From Arthrobacter sp. SPG23 (lineage in GTDB: Bacteria; Actinomycetota; Actinomycetes; Actinomycetales; Micrococcaceae): 64,000 nucleotides of DNA. How positions within the stretch are numbered: the first letter of the stretch is position 1; each line of letters starts with the position of its first letter. A program made the position numbers and the translations under genes. The stretch covers positions 124,001 through 188,000 of the forward strand of contig NZ_JYCN01000022.1 of assembly GCF_000876655.1 (NCBI RefSeq). Reading direction: 5' to 3'. Of this stretch, positions 15,098 to 24,525 are shown piece by piece. Below the pieces are notes generated by a model that worked only from the letters and a program-made list of their open reading frames with translations, searched no databases and was not told the DNA's origin.

Positions 15098-15694
15098 ATG
15101 CCATCGAAGGAAGAGATCCGCTCGGCCCACAGAATCGAGCGTGCCGCTTTCTCCCCCGCCGGCCTGGAAGCCGCCGGAGCAGGCATCGCCCGGCACGGAC
15201 TCCAGTGGGCCGCCATGGTTGCCGCCGGCGAGCGGAGCACCTTTGCCGCTTACCTGGGGGTGGGATTCGAGCCTCCCACGCTCCCGCTCCTTGCCGCACT
15301 GCAAGGCACCGGGCACCGCGTACTGTTGCCGGTCTGCGGGCCCGACCGCACCCTGTCCTGGGTCTTCTGGACGCCGGAAACTGACTTCGTCCGCAGCAGC
15401 TACGCCCCCATCGAGGAACCCGTGGGGGAACAGCACGGCATCGAGGCAATGAGCGAAGTGGCCGGAGTCTTTGTCCCTGCCACGGCCGTGGACCTGTCAG
15501 GCAACAGGATCGGCCAGGGCGGTGGCTACTACGATAAATTCCTCTCGGGGCTGGATGCCGCCGGCCTGCCCCTGCCCGCCGCCGCAGTGGTCTTTGACGG
15601 CGAAGTCCTGCCGGCCGGCAGCATCCCCGCAGAGTCCTTTGACCGGAAGGTCCCGGTGGCGGTCACCCCGTCGCGACTCACACAGCTGATGTGA
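15098..15694 (+). CDS. 5-formyltetrahydrofolate cyclo-ligase
   Basis: A 198-residue enzyme that converts 5-formyl-THF to 5,10-methenyl-THF using ATP. The family motif GQGGGYYDKFL (about 142-152) binds nucleotide and folate, and MPSKEEIRSAHRIERA fits the conserved N-terminus with its basic residues. GAAAGGAC lies about 10 nt before ATG 15098; the frame is open upstream, but that part does not resemble the family. The gene is divergent from galU and is followed by fmdB, the order seen at Rv0992c-Rv0991c. Confidence 0.92.
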   Translation: MPSKEEIRSAHRIERAAFSPAGLEAAGAGIARHGLQWAAMVAAGERSTFAAYLGVGFEPPTLPLLAALQGTGHRVLLPVCGPDRTLSWVFWTPETDFVRSSYAPIEEPVGEQHGIEAMSEVAGVFVPATAVDLSGNRIGQGGGYYDKFLSGLDAAGLPLPAAAVVFDGEVLPAGSIPAESFDRKVPVAVTPSRLTQLM

Positions 15695-15714
15695 AACCCT
15701 TCCGCAGCGGGTGA

Positions 15715-15720
15715 TAGAAT
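15715..15720 (+). promoter_or_regulatory. Probable -10 hexamer TAGAAT upstream of fmdB
   Basis: The hexamer lies in the 137-bp gap after the 5-FCL gene and would give a leader of about 105 nt. No convincing -35 is visible. An independent promoter would allow stress control of the zinc-ribbon gene apart from 5-FCL. Confidence 0.35.
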
Positions 15721-15831
15721 TGGCACTCAGGCCCTGCGACTGCTAAAGGACAAGACCTGCCGGGACAACGCGGCAGCGATTTCCATCAGGCAGCACGGGA
15801 CCTGCTCGTTTGTCCCAGAGGAGGATTTCCA

Positions 15832-16080
15832 GTGCCCACGTATGCATATGCCTGCAAGGACTGCAGCCACGCCTTCGAGATCGTGCAGTCGTTCACCGAC
15901 AGCTCCCTCACCTCCTGCCCTGAGTGCGAGGGAACCCTGCGCAAGAAGTTCAACAGCGTCGGCGTCGTCTTCAAGGGTTCCGGCTTCTACCGGACGGATT
16001 CCCGCGATACCAAGGGCAGCAGTGTTTCGCCTGCCCCGGCAGCCGCTCCGGCGCCCGCCACCGCAGCTGCCGCCAACTGA
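15832..16080 (+). CDS. FmdB family zinc-ribbon protein, likely Ruc-type chaperone
   Basis: An 82-residue protein. The N-terminal zinc ribbon (about 1-42) has two Cys pairs, CKDC and CPEC, in the FmdB context PTYAYACKDC...F. A Gly/aromatic linker (VVFKGSGFYRTDSR) leads to an Ala/Pro-rich, probably disordered tail (about 60-82). The M. tuberculosis protein of this layout, Rv0991c (Ruc), is a redox-regulated chaperone that works with DnaK; synteny with 5-FCL supports equivalence here. It starts at GTG 15832 with GAGGAGG 7 nt upstream. Confidence 0.82.
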   Translation: MPTYAYACKDCSHAFEIVQSFTDSSLTSCPECEGTLRKKFNSVGVVFKGSGFYRTDSRDTKGSSVSPAPAAAPAPATAAAAN

Positions 16081-16196
16081 GGCTGCACCCGGCGTTCCCT
16101 CGTTCGGCGGAATAGCGGACACCATGGCTGTGCTCTACCGGTCCTGGTTTTCCACATAGGTCCCCGCCGGGCTGTCCGCGCCCCCACCGGACTTCG

Positions 16197-16202
16197 TAGC
16201 CT
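16197..16202 (+). promoter_or_regulatory. -10 hexamer TAGCCT of the SAF-domain gene
   Basis: It lies 6 nt before ATG 16209 with no Shine-Dalgarno sequence between. Confidence 0.45.
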
Positions 16203-16208
16203 CACGGT

Positions 16209-16937
16209 ATGCCCTCCATCTTCCGCAATCACGGACTCTCATCGCCCCGGCAGAACTTCAGGACAGGACGCCCGGGCCGTTCGAGGCCATCAGGTGCGCG
16301 CCGCCTCAGCTCATGGCTCAACCGCAACCGCAGGCTCGTCGTCGCGCTCCTGCTGTGTGCTGCCGCCGGCATCGCCGTGCAGCAGCTGACCCCGGCACCG
16401 GAACACACTGTCACAGCGATGGCCTCGGCCCGGGACCTTCCCGCCGGAGCTGCATTGTCAAGCAATGAGGTGGTGCCCGTGAAGGTCCCGCCAGGCATGA
16501 TGCCCGCCGGGGCCTTCACGGACGTCTCCGCGCTGCAGGGCAAACAGCTGGCAGCCCCGCTGCGCAAGGGCCAGCTGATCTCCGACACGCAATTGCTCGG
16601 ACCCGGCCTGCTGGCGGGCACAGAACCCGGATCTGCAGCCGTGCCGCTGAGGATGGCGGACCCCTCGTCCATCCAGCTCGTGGCGCCCGGCCAGCTGGTC
16701 AATATTGTGATGACCAACGGAACGGACTTCGGCAAGGCAGCCGAATCGGAAGTGCTGGCAGCCTCCGTGCCCGTGCTCTGGACCTCGGGGCAGGGCGGAC
16801 AGACCGGGCAATGGCTGGGGACCGGAGAAACCGAGGGTCTCATCGTGGTCGCAGCGGATCCGGAGCAGGCCCGGCGCCTCGCCGGCGCCTCAACACAAGG
16901 AAAACTCTTCTTCGTGCTGGTGGGGGCACAGGGCTAG
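16209..16937 (+). CDS. SAF-domain protein, CpaB/RcpC-like
   Basis: A 242-residue protein with a basic cytoplasmic N-terminus (about 1-40), one transmembrane helix (LVVALLLCAAAGIAVQQL, about 42-60) and an extracytoplasmic SAF domain (VTAMASARDLPAGAALSSNEVVPVKVPPGMMP). After it comes an RcpC-like segment ending in AGASTQGKLFFVLV. SAF/CpaB proteins assemble Flp/tight-adherence pili, but no pilus genes are visible here. Stand-alone copies beside fmdB are common in actinobacteria and their role is unknown. Confidence 0.78.
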   Translation: MPSIFRNHGLSSPRQNFRTGRPGRSRPSGARRLSSWLNRNRRLVVALLLCAAAGIAVQQLTPAPEHTVTAMASARDLPAGAALSSNEVVPVKVPPGMMPAGAFTDVSALQGKQLAAPLRKGQLISDTQLLGPGLLAGTEPGSAAVPLRMADPSSIQLVAPGQLVNIVMTNGTDFGKAAESEVLAASVPVLWTSGQGGQTGQWLGTGETEGLIVVAADPEQARRLAGASTQGKLFFVLVGAQG

Positions 16938-17042
16938 CAGTCCTGCGCCCGGCTGCACTGGGCTTGCTGCACGGCGGCCGCCCTGGGGCTGCCTACGTGG
17001 CCGCCCGGCTAACCCTGCGGTGGCGGGCGTGCTGTGCTGGCC

Positions 17043-20000
17043 TTAGCCCCAGTGCGGGGGTTTCTGCTCCTGCAGCCAGGCATCGTGGTCGTAGTCCGAA
17101 CCGTGATCGCCCCAGCGTTTCGGGTCATCTTCGGCTGCCTTGTTCGGCAGCACTCCCGACGCCGCGCCGACACCCGCCGGCTGACGCAACCTGTCCGTCG
17201 CTGGTTCGTCCGACCCGGGCCCGGGAGCGTCCTGGCTGTCCGTTGCGCTGCTGTTTGTGTCCATGCCGTATTCCTTGGTGTCTTCCACTGCTTCGCTGCC
17301 GGCGCCATGGGCCTCGTCCCGGGACGCGCGGCGCTCCTCCAAGGATACCGAGTGGTTGTCCCGGGGGGCCGCACCGCCTGGAGTGCCGCTCTCCGCTTGG
17401 GCTTCCTCATCAGCACCGTTATTGCCGCGGTCGGCGCTGTTCAGCGTCAGGTTGTCCACGTCGTCCTCGAAGAACGACTGCGAGGCGGATGAGAAGCCGG
17501 TGACAACGGGCTTCTCCAGCCCGAGGTAACCGCCGATCCGGTCAGCGCAGGCGGACGGATCCGTGAACACCTCGATGGTCCACAGGGGCATGTAGCGCCA
17601 GCCAAGGCGTTCCAGCAGTTGCGGGCGGAGCCTGCTCCGTTCCCGGACGCTCATTCGCCGGTATTGCTCAGTTCCGTCCGACTCAATAGCCACGGGCCTG
17701 GGGATTTCGGCGTCATCGTGACCGATGGAATTCACCGGGTCCGCGGCGGCGGCAACGTCAAGCACGCCGTCGTACTGGTGCCAGACCCTGGCTCCCCGGG
17801 CACGCAGCCTGTCACCGAGGTCTGCCACCAGCGGGTCCGCCCCCAGTGCCTGCTCGCTGGCTGCTGCGCGCGACGCGGGGGTGCCCAGGTCGGTGTTGCC
17901 GGCAATCTCGCGGTCCAGCAGCTCATAGAAGTCCACTGCGCCATGGCTGAGGCGGCTGACATCCAGGTCCTCCGGCTTGAAGCAGCTGAGCACATGCAGG
18001 GAACGCCGCGCACGGGTCATGGCCAGCGCGAATTTCGCCCGGCCGCCTTCAGCGGACAACGGTCCGAAATTGTGGAGCGCGCGGCCGTGCGGCGTGCGGC
18101 CATAACCCGGGGAGAAGATCACGTGGTCGCGGACCAGGCCCTGGGCACGTTCCAGGTCCACCACACGGAAGGATTCCGGTCCGGCCGTGAAGAAACTTGC
18201 CAGCAGCGGGTAGTTGGGCAGCTGCAGCCGGATGGCCTCGCCGATCCTGGCGGCGTGGCGGAGGCTGGCCGTGACCACGGCGAGGGAGGTCCTTGGCCGC
18301 AGGCGGGCGTGCTCAAACACGAGCTCAACCACCCGGTTGACCTCAGCTACGGCGGATTCAACGCCTTCCTGGTCGGCGCTCGGGAGACCGGTGCCGTCCG
18401 GCAGGTATTCCACCAGCAGGGCGCGGTCCAGTCCGGTGGCTGTCTGACCCTCGGGGAGCCTGTGGAGGTGCCCGTCGTAGAAACTCTTGCTCAGTTGCAG
18501 CACGAGGTCCTCGTCAACTGCCCGGTACGCGCAGGTCAGCCGCCGGGTCGGCAGCACCGCGGACAAGGCCGTGTAGGCACTCTCGACGCTCTGGTGGGCC
18601 GTCTCGCCGGCAGCCAGCCGCTCGACGCCGACGGTGAAGGTGCGGGGGCTGGCGATCTTATCGTCACCGAAGGCAATAACCTGTTTGGCCCGGGCGATCG
18701 CCGGCAGGACCGCCTGGAGGGAGGTGGCCTCGGCGTCGAGGATGACCACGGCGTCGAACTTCTGCTCAGCCGGCAGCAGTCCGGTCATCAGGTAGGGGCT
18801 CACCGACCATACCGGTACCAGCATGGGAACCAGAGCCGGGGCCTGCGCCGTGAGGGCGGCCAGCGTGACCCGGCCGTCCTTCAGGAGGCTCCGGAGCAGG
18901 TCTGCCTGCCGGGGGTTCTCGGCAATGCCGGCGCGCCACCGTTCGGACAGCTTCCACCGCAGCCGCGCCGCACCGCTGGCGATGTGGGCATTGTCCGCCA
19001 GGCGGTATTCGGCTTCGAGCTGCCGCAGGGCGTCGCCGTCGGACATCGCCAGATAGTCGTCACCGCTGATCATCGCCTCAAGGGCCGACTGCCACCAGGC
19101 AAGTTCCAGCTCCGCCGCGACGGATGCCGCCGGCACTTCCCGCTCTGCCAGGTCGGCAAGCAGTTCCCCGAGTCCGTGCTCGCGCATGTTCTCGATGAGG
19201 AGCGTTCGCTCCGGAAGCGTCTTGAGCGTCCGGGTGTCGGCCACCAGCCGCTCCAGGCGTTCCATCAGTTCTTCGTAGGGCGTGTGCTGGAGGTCCCCGC
19301 CTGCCTCTGTATGCTTGACGGCCGCACCCAGCTGGGCCAGTTCCCGCTCCAGGCTGCGGTACATCACATTCACTTCACCCAGGCCGGACGGCACTGCGGG
19401 ATGGCGCTGCGTGGTGGCGTATTCCGCCCAGAGCGCCCGCTGCTCCTGGACCAGCACCAATGAGCTGTGGAGGTCAGCGATGTGCACGCCGGGGCGGACG
19501 TATTCCTTGGCAACGCGCCGCAGCCGGGAACGCTGCATGGAAGGCATCTCGATGTTCCGTTCGCGGCGCCACGGGGAGGTGGCTGTCGCGGAGATGAGGT
19601 CGTGGACCGGCCGGTCGAAGATGTCCGGGGTGAATTTGTCCAGGCTCTCCCTGACCGCCATCAGCAACTCGAGCTGGGCGCCCCATTCGTGGAAGGTCGT
19701 GCCGAGGCGTATCTGGGCGTGCTCTGCCACCTCGTTCATACGGTTGCGGAGCACTGGCAGGTTCTTCTCGACCGAGCGGGCAACGTCCTGCGCCTCTTCG
19801 GTTTCCTTGCGGGTCAGGAGCCGCGCGCCGTGCCAGGGGCTGGCCGTGGAAGCCCGGCTGAAACTGCCCAGCTCGGCCGCACGGTGAAGTCGGCCGGCAA
19901 GCTCCTCACGGTCGCGGATGTTGTCCAGGACGCTTCGCTTCAGGCGCACCGTGGTGGCGGGCGGCGTCGGCTGGATGGATGTCAGCTCGGCCAGCGACTG

Positions 20001-21266
20001 CATGGCCTGGTAGGGCGAGCAGCCCCAGCGCTCACGGACGTTGTGCAGCGAGGCCACGTGGTCCATGAGGGCATGCCGGTGCTCTGCCAGCGTGGTGTGG
20101 AGATTTTGGAGCTGGGGCTGAAGCGACTTCTCGTTCCGGACGATGGCCCGCACCAGCTGGCCCTTGAGTTGCAGCGGACTAGCCGTTCCGGAGAGCGCAA
20201 ACAAGATGGATTCCAGGCCCAGCGTCTCCAGCTGGGCTCCGATCTCACTGAGGCTGGCCCGGCGGTCGCCCACCACCAGGACGGTCTTTCCCTCGTCCAC
20301 CAGGGCGCCGATGGTGTTGATGGCAGTCTGTGTCTGCCCCGTACCGGGCGGGCTGCTGACCAGGAGCGAGTCACCGGCACGCACGGCGTCCACCACATAC
20401 TGCTGGTCGGCGTCGGCGTCGAGGAGCAGCAGCTCATCGGCCGGATCCCGCTGGTCGATGTCCTGGAAGCGGTCCTCGGCGAGCTCGGCCACCTCCACGG
20501 CGTCGCCGGCTGCGGCACTGGCCAGGGCAGCTACCAGGGGGTTGTTCTGGTTGATCCACGGGTCGTCGAGGTTTCCGGAAAGGTCCGCAAACGTTGACAC
20601 GAGCAGGTTGTGTTCCACTTCGGCCCCGTGGATGGGCTTGATGAGCGTACCCAGGCGGTCCAGGACGGGCTGGGGATCGAAGCGGGCCGTGCTGTAGGCC
20701 ATCCGGGTCACGGCGTTGACATCGAAAACTATCCCGTGGATTGTCTTCAGGTGCCGGATCAGTGCCGGATTGATCTGGGCCTGCTCCGTCAGCTGAAGTT
20801 CGTAGTCGTCCTCGCCCGGACGGACGGTCAGGGAAATGGCGGTCAGCATGACCGGCGCAGACACCCGCTGCGGCTTTCCGCCTACAGCCGATGTCCAGGA
20901 CACCGTTCCGGCCGAAAAATACCCGGCGTCGATGCCCCGGTCATTGCTGAGCTCGAAGATCTTCGAGCGGAGGTTGCGCGAAGCCCTCGCCGCAACGACG
21001 TACTGATCGTGGTCACGGATGAGCGTGGACAGGCGTGTGCGCCGCCCCGCCATGAGCTGCGCCAGTCCGGACGGATGCGCATGGGTGATGTCGATGGAGC
21101 CTTCCGGCGTCTTGGTGAAACGCAGCATCGTGTCTGCTCCGGTGACCGGTTTAAGCCCCGACAGCCACTTCCTGAGCTCTTCGGAGCCCTCTGGGAGGCC
21201 TTGACCAACTGACACTACTGCCTTCTTTTCTGCGTTTGCACGTGACGCCCTGGACCATACCGGCAT
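17043..21266 (-). CDS. Very large SF1 helicase-like protein with degenerate ATPase motifs and nuclease-like C-terminus
   Basis: A 1,407-residue cytosolic protein laid out like large actinobacterial DUF4011-type helicase-endonuclease fusions. The P-loop reads SSPPGTGQTQT, with Gln311 (codon 20334-20336) where the ATP-binding Lys should be. Motif II reads VVILDAEATS rather than DEAS, and motif III reads FGDDKIASP without the usual Gln. TRARRSLHVL (motif VI) remains. Near 1190-1250, PRPVAIESDG, RERSRLRPQLLERLGW and LWTIEVF resemble a Vsr/MTES_1575-type nuclease fold. The last ~150 residues are acidic and disordered and end in a Trp-rich tip. Start ATG 21266 has TACGCT 7 nt upstream; TTG 21326 is possible. 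Function is unknown. Confidence 0.72.
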   Translation of the reverse strand: MPVWSRASRANAEKKAVVSVGQGLPEGSEELRKWLSGLKPVTGADTMLRFTKTPEGSIDITHAHPSGLAQLMAGRRTRLSTLIRDHDQYVVAARASRNLRSKIFELSNDRGIDAGYFSAGTVSWTSAVGGKPQRVSAPVMLTAISLTVRPGEDDYELQLTEQAQINPALIRHLKTIHGIVFDVNAVTRMAYSTARFDPQPVLDRLGTLIKPIHGAEVEHNLLVSTFADLSGNLDDPWINQNNPLVAALASAAAGDAVEVAELAEDRFQDIDQRDPADELLLLDADADQQYVVDAVRAGDSLLVSSPPGTGQTQTAINTIGALVDEGKTVLVVGDRRASLSEIGAQLETLGLESILFALSGTASPLQLKGQLVRAIVRNEKSLQPQLQNLHTTLAEHRHALMDHVASLHNVRERWGCSPYQAMQSLAELTSIQPTPPATTVRLKRSVLDNIRDREELAGRLHRAAELGSFSRASTASPWHGARLLTRKETEEAQDVARSVEKNLPVLRNRMNEVAEHAQIRLGTTFHEWGAQLELLMAVRESLDKFTPDIFDRPVHDLISATATSPWRRERNIEMPSMQRSRLRRVAKEYVRPGVHIADLHSSLVLVQEQRALWAEYATTQRHPAVPSGLGEVNVMYRSLERELAQLGAAVKHTEAGGDLQHTPYEELMERLERLVADTRTLKTLPERTLLIENMREHGLGELLADLAEREVPAASVAAELELAWWQSALEAMISGDDYLAMSDGDALRQLEAEYRLADNAHIASGAARLRWKLSERWRAGIAENPRQADLLRSLLKDGRVTLAALTAQAPALVPMLVPVWSVSPYLMTGLLPAEQKFDAVVILDAEATSLQAVLPAIARAKQVIAFGDDKIASPRTFTVGVERLAAGETAHQSVESAYTALSAVLPTRRLTCAYRAVDEDLVLQLSKSFYDGHLHRLPEGQTATGLDRALLVEYLPDGTGLPSADQEGVESAVAEVNRVVELVFEHARLRPRTSLAVVTASLRHAARIGEAIRLQLPNYPLLASFFTAGPESFRVVDLERAQGLVRDHVIFSPGYGRTPHGRALHNFGPLSAEGGRAKFALAMTRARRSLHVLSCFKPEDLDVSRLSHGAVDFYELLDREIAGNTDLGTPASRAAASEQALGADPLVADLGDRLRARGARVWHQYDGVLDVAAAADPVNSIGHDDAEIPRPVAIESDGTEQYRRMSVRERSRLRPQLLERLGWRYMPLWTIEVFTDPSACADRIGGYLGLEKPVVTGFSSASQSFFEDDVDNLTLNSADRGNNGADEEAQAESGTPGGAAPRDNHSVSLEERRASRDEAHGAGSEAVEDTKEYGMDTNSSATDSQDAPGPGSDEPATDRLRQPAGVGAASGVLPNKAAEDDPKRWGDHGSDYDHDAWLQEQKPPHWG

Positions 21267-21273
21267 ACTTTCG

Positions 21274-21279
21274 AGCGTA
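21274..21279 (-). promoter_or_regulatory. -10 hexamer TACGCT of the helicase-like gene
   Basis: It lies 7 nt from ATG 21266, downstream of the guaA terminator, so this gene is probably transcribed separately from guaA. Confidence 0.4.
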
Positions 21280-21349
21280 GCCCGTATCGGGGCCCAGTGA
21301 GAGACCGCAACACTGGAGCGGGCCAAAATTGCGCCGGATTTAGCGTGAA

Positions 21350-21389
21350 TAAAACAAAGTGGCCGGTCTCATCGCTGAGACCGGCCACT
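21350..21389 (-). terminator. Intrinsic terminator of guaA
   Basis: A perfect 14-bp stem (AGTGGCCGGTCTCA with its complement) and a TCGC-type loop are followed on the minus strand by TTGTTTTA. It begins 8 bases after the guaA stop. Confidence 0.92.
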
Positions 21390-21396
21390 CACAGTG

Positions 21397-22986
21397 CTAT
21401 TCCCACTCGATGGTTCCCGGCGGCTTGCTGGTCACGTCCAGGACCACCCGGTTGACGCCTTCCACCTCATTGGTAATGCGGTTGGAAATTCTCGCCAGCA
21501 GGTCGTAAGGAAGCCGTGACCAGTCGGCGGTCATCGCGTCTTCGGACGAGACGGGACGGAGCACGATCGGGTGACCGTAGGTGCGGCCGTCGCCCATAAC
21601 GCCGACGCTGCGGACATCGGCGAGCAGGACCACAGGCATCTGCCACACCTCGTTGTCCAGGCCGGCGGCGGTCAGTTCGGCACGGGCAATGGCGTCCGCC
21701 TTGCGGAGCAGGTCCAGGCGTTCCTTGGTGACCTCACCAACGATGCGGATTCCGAGGCCGGGCCCGGGGAACGGCTGGCGGCCGACGATTTCCTGCGGCA
21801 GCCCCAGCTGGGCGCCAACGGCACGGACCTCGTCCTTGAACAGGGCGCGCAGCGGTTCAACCAGCTCGAACTGCAGGTCCTCGGGAAGACCGCCCACGTT
21901 GTGGTGGCTCTTGATGTTGGCTGCACCTTCGCCGCCGCCGGATTCAACGACGTCCGGGTACAGCGTGCCCTGGACCAGGAACTTGATCTTCTCACCGTGC
22001 GCGGCTGCCTCGGCGATGATGGCCAGTTCAGCCTCTTCGAACGCGCGGATGAACTCACGGCCGATGATCTTGCGCTTCGTCTCCGGATCGCTGACGCCGG
22101 CCAGGGCCGCCTGGAAGCGCTCCTGCTCGTTGGCAACATACAGCTTGACGCCGGTAGCGGCCACGAAGTCGCGTTCCACCTGTTCGGCTTCGCCTTCGCG
22201 CAGCAGGCCGTGGTCAACGAACACGCAGGTCAGCTGGTCGCCGACGGCGCGCTGGACCAGTGCTGCGGCAACCGCGGAGTCAACGCCGCCGGAGAGTCCG
22301 CAGATGACCCGGGCATCGCCGATCTGCTTGCGGATCCGGTCCACCTGCTCCTCGAGGATGTTCCCCGTGGTCCAGTTGGGTTCCAGCTTGGCGCCCTTGA
22401 ACAGGAAGTTCTCGAGTACCTGCTGGCCGTAAGCGGAGTGCTTCACCTCCGGGTGCCACTGCACGCCGTACAGGCACTTCTCCTCGTTGGCGAAGGCAGC
22501 CACTTCCGCGCCCGCCGTCGTCGCAAGCACTTCAAAACCTTCGGGAGCAGCGTGCACGGAGTCCCCGTGGCTCATCCAGGTGTTCTGGTGCTGCGGCATC
22601 CCTTCGAGCACGGAGCGTCCCTCGCCGAGAATGGTGGTCCGGGTGGAGCCGTATTCGCGCAGGCCCGTCTTGTCGACTTTTCCGCCCAGCGCGTTGGCCA
22701 TCGCCTGGAAGCCGTAGCAGATGCCGAAAACGGGGATCCCGGCTTCAAAGAGGTCAGCACCCACACTCGGTGCGCCTTCCGCGTACACGCTGGAAGGGCC
22801 ACCGGAAAGGATGATGGCGGCGGGGTTCTTGGCCAGCAGTTGCTCGGTGCTATAGGTATGCGGAACCACTTCCGAATACACATTCGCTTCCCGGACGCGG
22901 CGGGCAATCAGCTGCGCGTACTGGGCACCGTAGTCAACAACCAGCACCGGCTTCTGGGAAGTCTGGGGTGCAGTGGGAGTAGTCAC
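21397..22986 (-). CDS. guaA: GMP synthase (glutamine-hydrolysing)
   Basis: A 529-residue enzyme converting XMP, glutamine and ATP to GMP. The class I glutamine amidotransferase domain (about 15-205) has [10 protein letters not shown] with the nucleophilic Cys and the QWHPEV His/Glu pair. The ATP pyrophosphatase domain has the SGGVDSAV P-loop (about 230-237). The dimerisation domain ends canonically in PPGTIEWE. It starts at GTG 22986 and acts after GuaB in guanine nucleotide synthesis. Confidence 0.97.
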   Translation of the reverse strand: MTTPTAPQTSQKPVLVVDYGAQYAQLIARRVREANVYSEVVPHTYSTEQLLAKNPAAIILSGGPSSVYAEGAPSVGADLFEAGIPVFGICYGFQAMANALGGKVDKTGLREYGSTRTTILGEGRSVLEGMPQHQNTWMSHGDSVHAAPEGFEVLATTAGAEVAAFANEEKCLYGVQWHPEVKHSAYGQQVLENFLFKGAKLEPNWTTGNILEEQVDRIRKQIGDARVICGLSGGVDSAVAAALVQRAVGDQLTCVFVDHGLLREGEAEQVERDFVAATGVKLYVANEQERFQAALAGVSDPETKRKIIGREFIRAFEEAELAIIAEAAAHGEKIKFLVQGTLYPDVVESGGGEGAANIKSHHNVGGLPEDLQFELVEPLRALFKDEVRAVGAQLGLPQEIVGRQPFPGPGLGIRIVGEVTKERLDLLRKADAIARAELTAAGLDNEVWQMPVVLLADVRSVGVMGDGRTYGHPIVLRPVSSEDAMTADWSRLPYDLLARISNRITNEVEGVNRVVLDVTSKPPGTIEWE

Positions 22987-22992
22987 CGTCCT

Positions 22993-22998
22993 AGACTA
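22993..22998 (-). promoter_or_regulatory. -10 hexamer TAGTCT of guaA
   Basis: It lies 6 nt from GTG 22986, in the 83-bp gap after the DUF3817 gene. Confidence 0.45.
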
Positions 22999-23069
22999 CT
23001 TTGCGCCGCCGGTCACCCGCACCTTGAGAAGCCGCGGGTAAGCGATCTCACAGGACCCGGGACGGCGGT

Positions 23070-23582
23070 TCAGTAGCGCTTGGACGCCTGTGGATTCGCG
23101 GCGAGTTCGGCCTCCACCTCGGCGTGGAACTTCTTCTCCACCACGAAGGACAGGAACGGAACCACACCGCCCAGGGCCAGGAGAATCAGTTTGGCGAAGG
23201 GCCACCGCATCAGCGACCACAGGCGGAAGTTGGACATCAGGTACACAACGTACATCCAGCCGTGCACAATCAGCACCGCCACGGAGAGGTTGACTCCCCC
23301 GAGGACGCCCTGCGGCTCGGCGTCTGCGAACCCGAAGCCAAACGTCTGGCCCGTGACCGCGTTGGTGCCGCCTGCGAACAGGTACTGGCCGAAGGCGTAA
23401 CGGGCAACCAGTTCGGCGCACAGCAGGAGGAGCATCCCGCCCGTCAGGTAGGCCATGACTTTGTAGAACTTCAGGGCGGACCGGATCTGGGCTTCAGTCC
23501 CGCCGAACCTGCGCTTCTTTACGGTGCCCGATCCGCCGGTCTGGGACGGCTGGGGCTGGATGGCCGGCTTGGGGTCGATCAT
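23070..23582 (-). CDS. DUF3817 integral membrane protein
   Basis: A 170-residue protein with a disordered Pro/Gln N-terminus and about three transmembrane helices (near 45-65, 95-115 and 130-150). The FYKVMAYLTGGMLLLL and VHGWMYVVYLMSNFRLW segments are characteristic of DUF3817. Its ATG overlaps the SURF1 stop (ATGA), indicating translational coupling. DUF3817 proteins accompany respiratory or guaA loci in actinobacteria; their function is unknown. The protein ends in a charged, cytosolic tail. Confidence 0.85.
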   Translation of the reverse strand: MIDPKPAIQPQPSQTGGSGTVKKRRFGGTEAQIRSALKFYKVMAYLTGGMLLLLCAELVARYAFGQYLFAGGTNAVTGQTFGFGFADAEPQGVLGGVNLSVAVLIVHGWMYVVYLMSNFRLWSLMRWPFAKLILLALGGVVPFLSFVVEKKFHAEVEAELAANPQASKRY

Positions 23583-24466
23583 GGCTGTACCTTTTGTTCA
23601 TTCGGGCTCGGATTATCTGAGGTGTTGGCGTGCGGCGCGGCTTGCTGTGGGTCTACGGGTCGGGCATCGCCTTCGGAATGTTCGTCGTCGAACTCGTCCT
23701 CGAGGTCGCGGCGGTAGTCGTCTTTCACCATTCGCCACCAGATGAACAGCGCGAACCCGGCGAACACTATCCACTCCACGGAGTAGAACAGGTTGAGCCA
23801 GTTCACCTGCTGGGCCGGCGGCTGCGGGCCGATGTTCAGGGGCTTCAGTTCACCGTTGACGGCCGCGGCGCTGACGTCAGCGCCGGCGGCCAGCTCGGAG
23901 GTAGCCGCCACGAATCCCGGGTAGCTGCTGACTTCCCAGGCGTTGATGAGTTCCGCCACCGATACTGCCGTGGCGCGTCCGGGTTCGGGGGCGGTGTTCG
24001 GCAGCGGGGCTTCGGAGGGCAGGAGGCGCCCGGTCAGTTCAACAACGCCCGACGGCGGCGCGTCCGCCTGGGCGGGGTCGGCCACCCATCCGCGGGCGAC
24101 CGGTATCCAGGTTTGGGGCGTTGCCCCTGCGCCGCTGAGGACAGGAGCACCCTGAACCGAAAACGCGGAAACCACCCAGTACCCGGTGGCGCCGTCATGA
24201 AGGCGGTTCGGGACCAGTACCTGCTTGTCGGGATCGTAGGATCCTTTGGCCGTGACCATCTGGTCCGCCACGGAGCCGTGGAAGAATTCACCCGGCCGGA
24301 GCACCGTGATCAGCTGCTTGACGTCTTCGGTGCCGGTGGAAACCGGCACCTCCGGCTGGGTTGAGCGGCCGAATTGCCACTGGCTCAGCAGCACAAAAAC
24401 CCCCGAGATGACGATCGCAAACACCAGGCCTGCGATCCAGCGGGGTTTGAGGGCAGTTTTCAACAC
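23579..24466 (-). CDS. SURF1 family cytochrome oxidase assembly protein
   Basis: A 295-residue membrane protein. It has an N-terminal helix (PRWIAGLVFAIVISGVFVLLSQWQFGRS, about 9-36) with the SURF1 WQ..R pattern, a large extracytoplasmic loop holding the RGWV motif, and a second helix near 230-250 (FYSVEWIVFAGFALFIWW). A charged cytoplasmic tail follows. SURF1 helps insert heme a into aa3-type cytochrome c oxidase. It heads a two-gene unit with the DUF3817 protein and starts at GTG 24466. Confidence 0.88.
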   Translation of the reverse strand: MLKTALKPRWIAGLVFAIVISGVFVLLSQWQFGRSTQPEVPVSTGTEDVKQLITVLRPGEFFHGSVADQMVTAKGSYDPDKQVLVPNRLHDGATGYWVVSAFSVQGAPVLSGAGATPQTWIPVARGWVADPAQADAPPSGVVELTGRLLPSEAPLPNTAPEPGRATAVSVAELINAWEVSSYPGFVAATSELAAGADVSAAAVNGELKPLNIGPQPPAQQVNWLNLFYSVEWIVFAGFALFIWWRMVKDDYRRDLEDEFDDEHSEGDARPVDPQQAAPHANTSDNPSPNEQKVQP

Positions 24467-24472
24467 ACCTTA

Positions 24473-24478
24473 ACCGTA
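24473..24478 (-). promoter_or_regulatory. -10 hexamer TACGGT of the SURF1 unit
   Basis: It lies 6 nt from GTG 24466, within the 59-bp gap after the XRE gene. Confidence 0.45.
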
Positions 24479-24525
24479 CTTCGTACTCGTGTAGAACAAC
24501 GAAACGGGCCGTGCCCCAAGTTGTC

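Noticed and set aside
17619..19463. 614-codon open frame antisense to the helicase-like gene
   Set aside because: Composition is the reverse image of a coding strand and no start signal is present.
21571..23076. 501-codon open frame antisense to guaA
   Set aside because: Shadow of guaA; its product is low-complexity and matches nothing.
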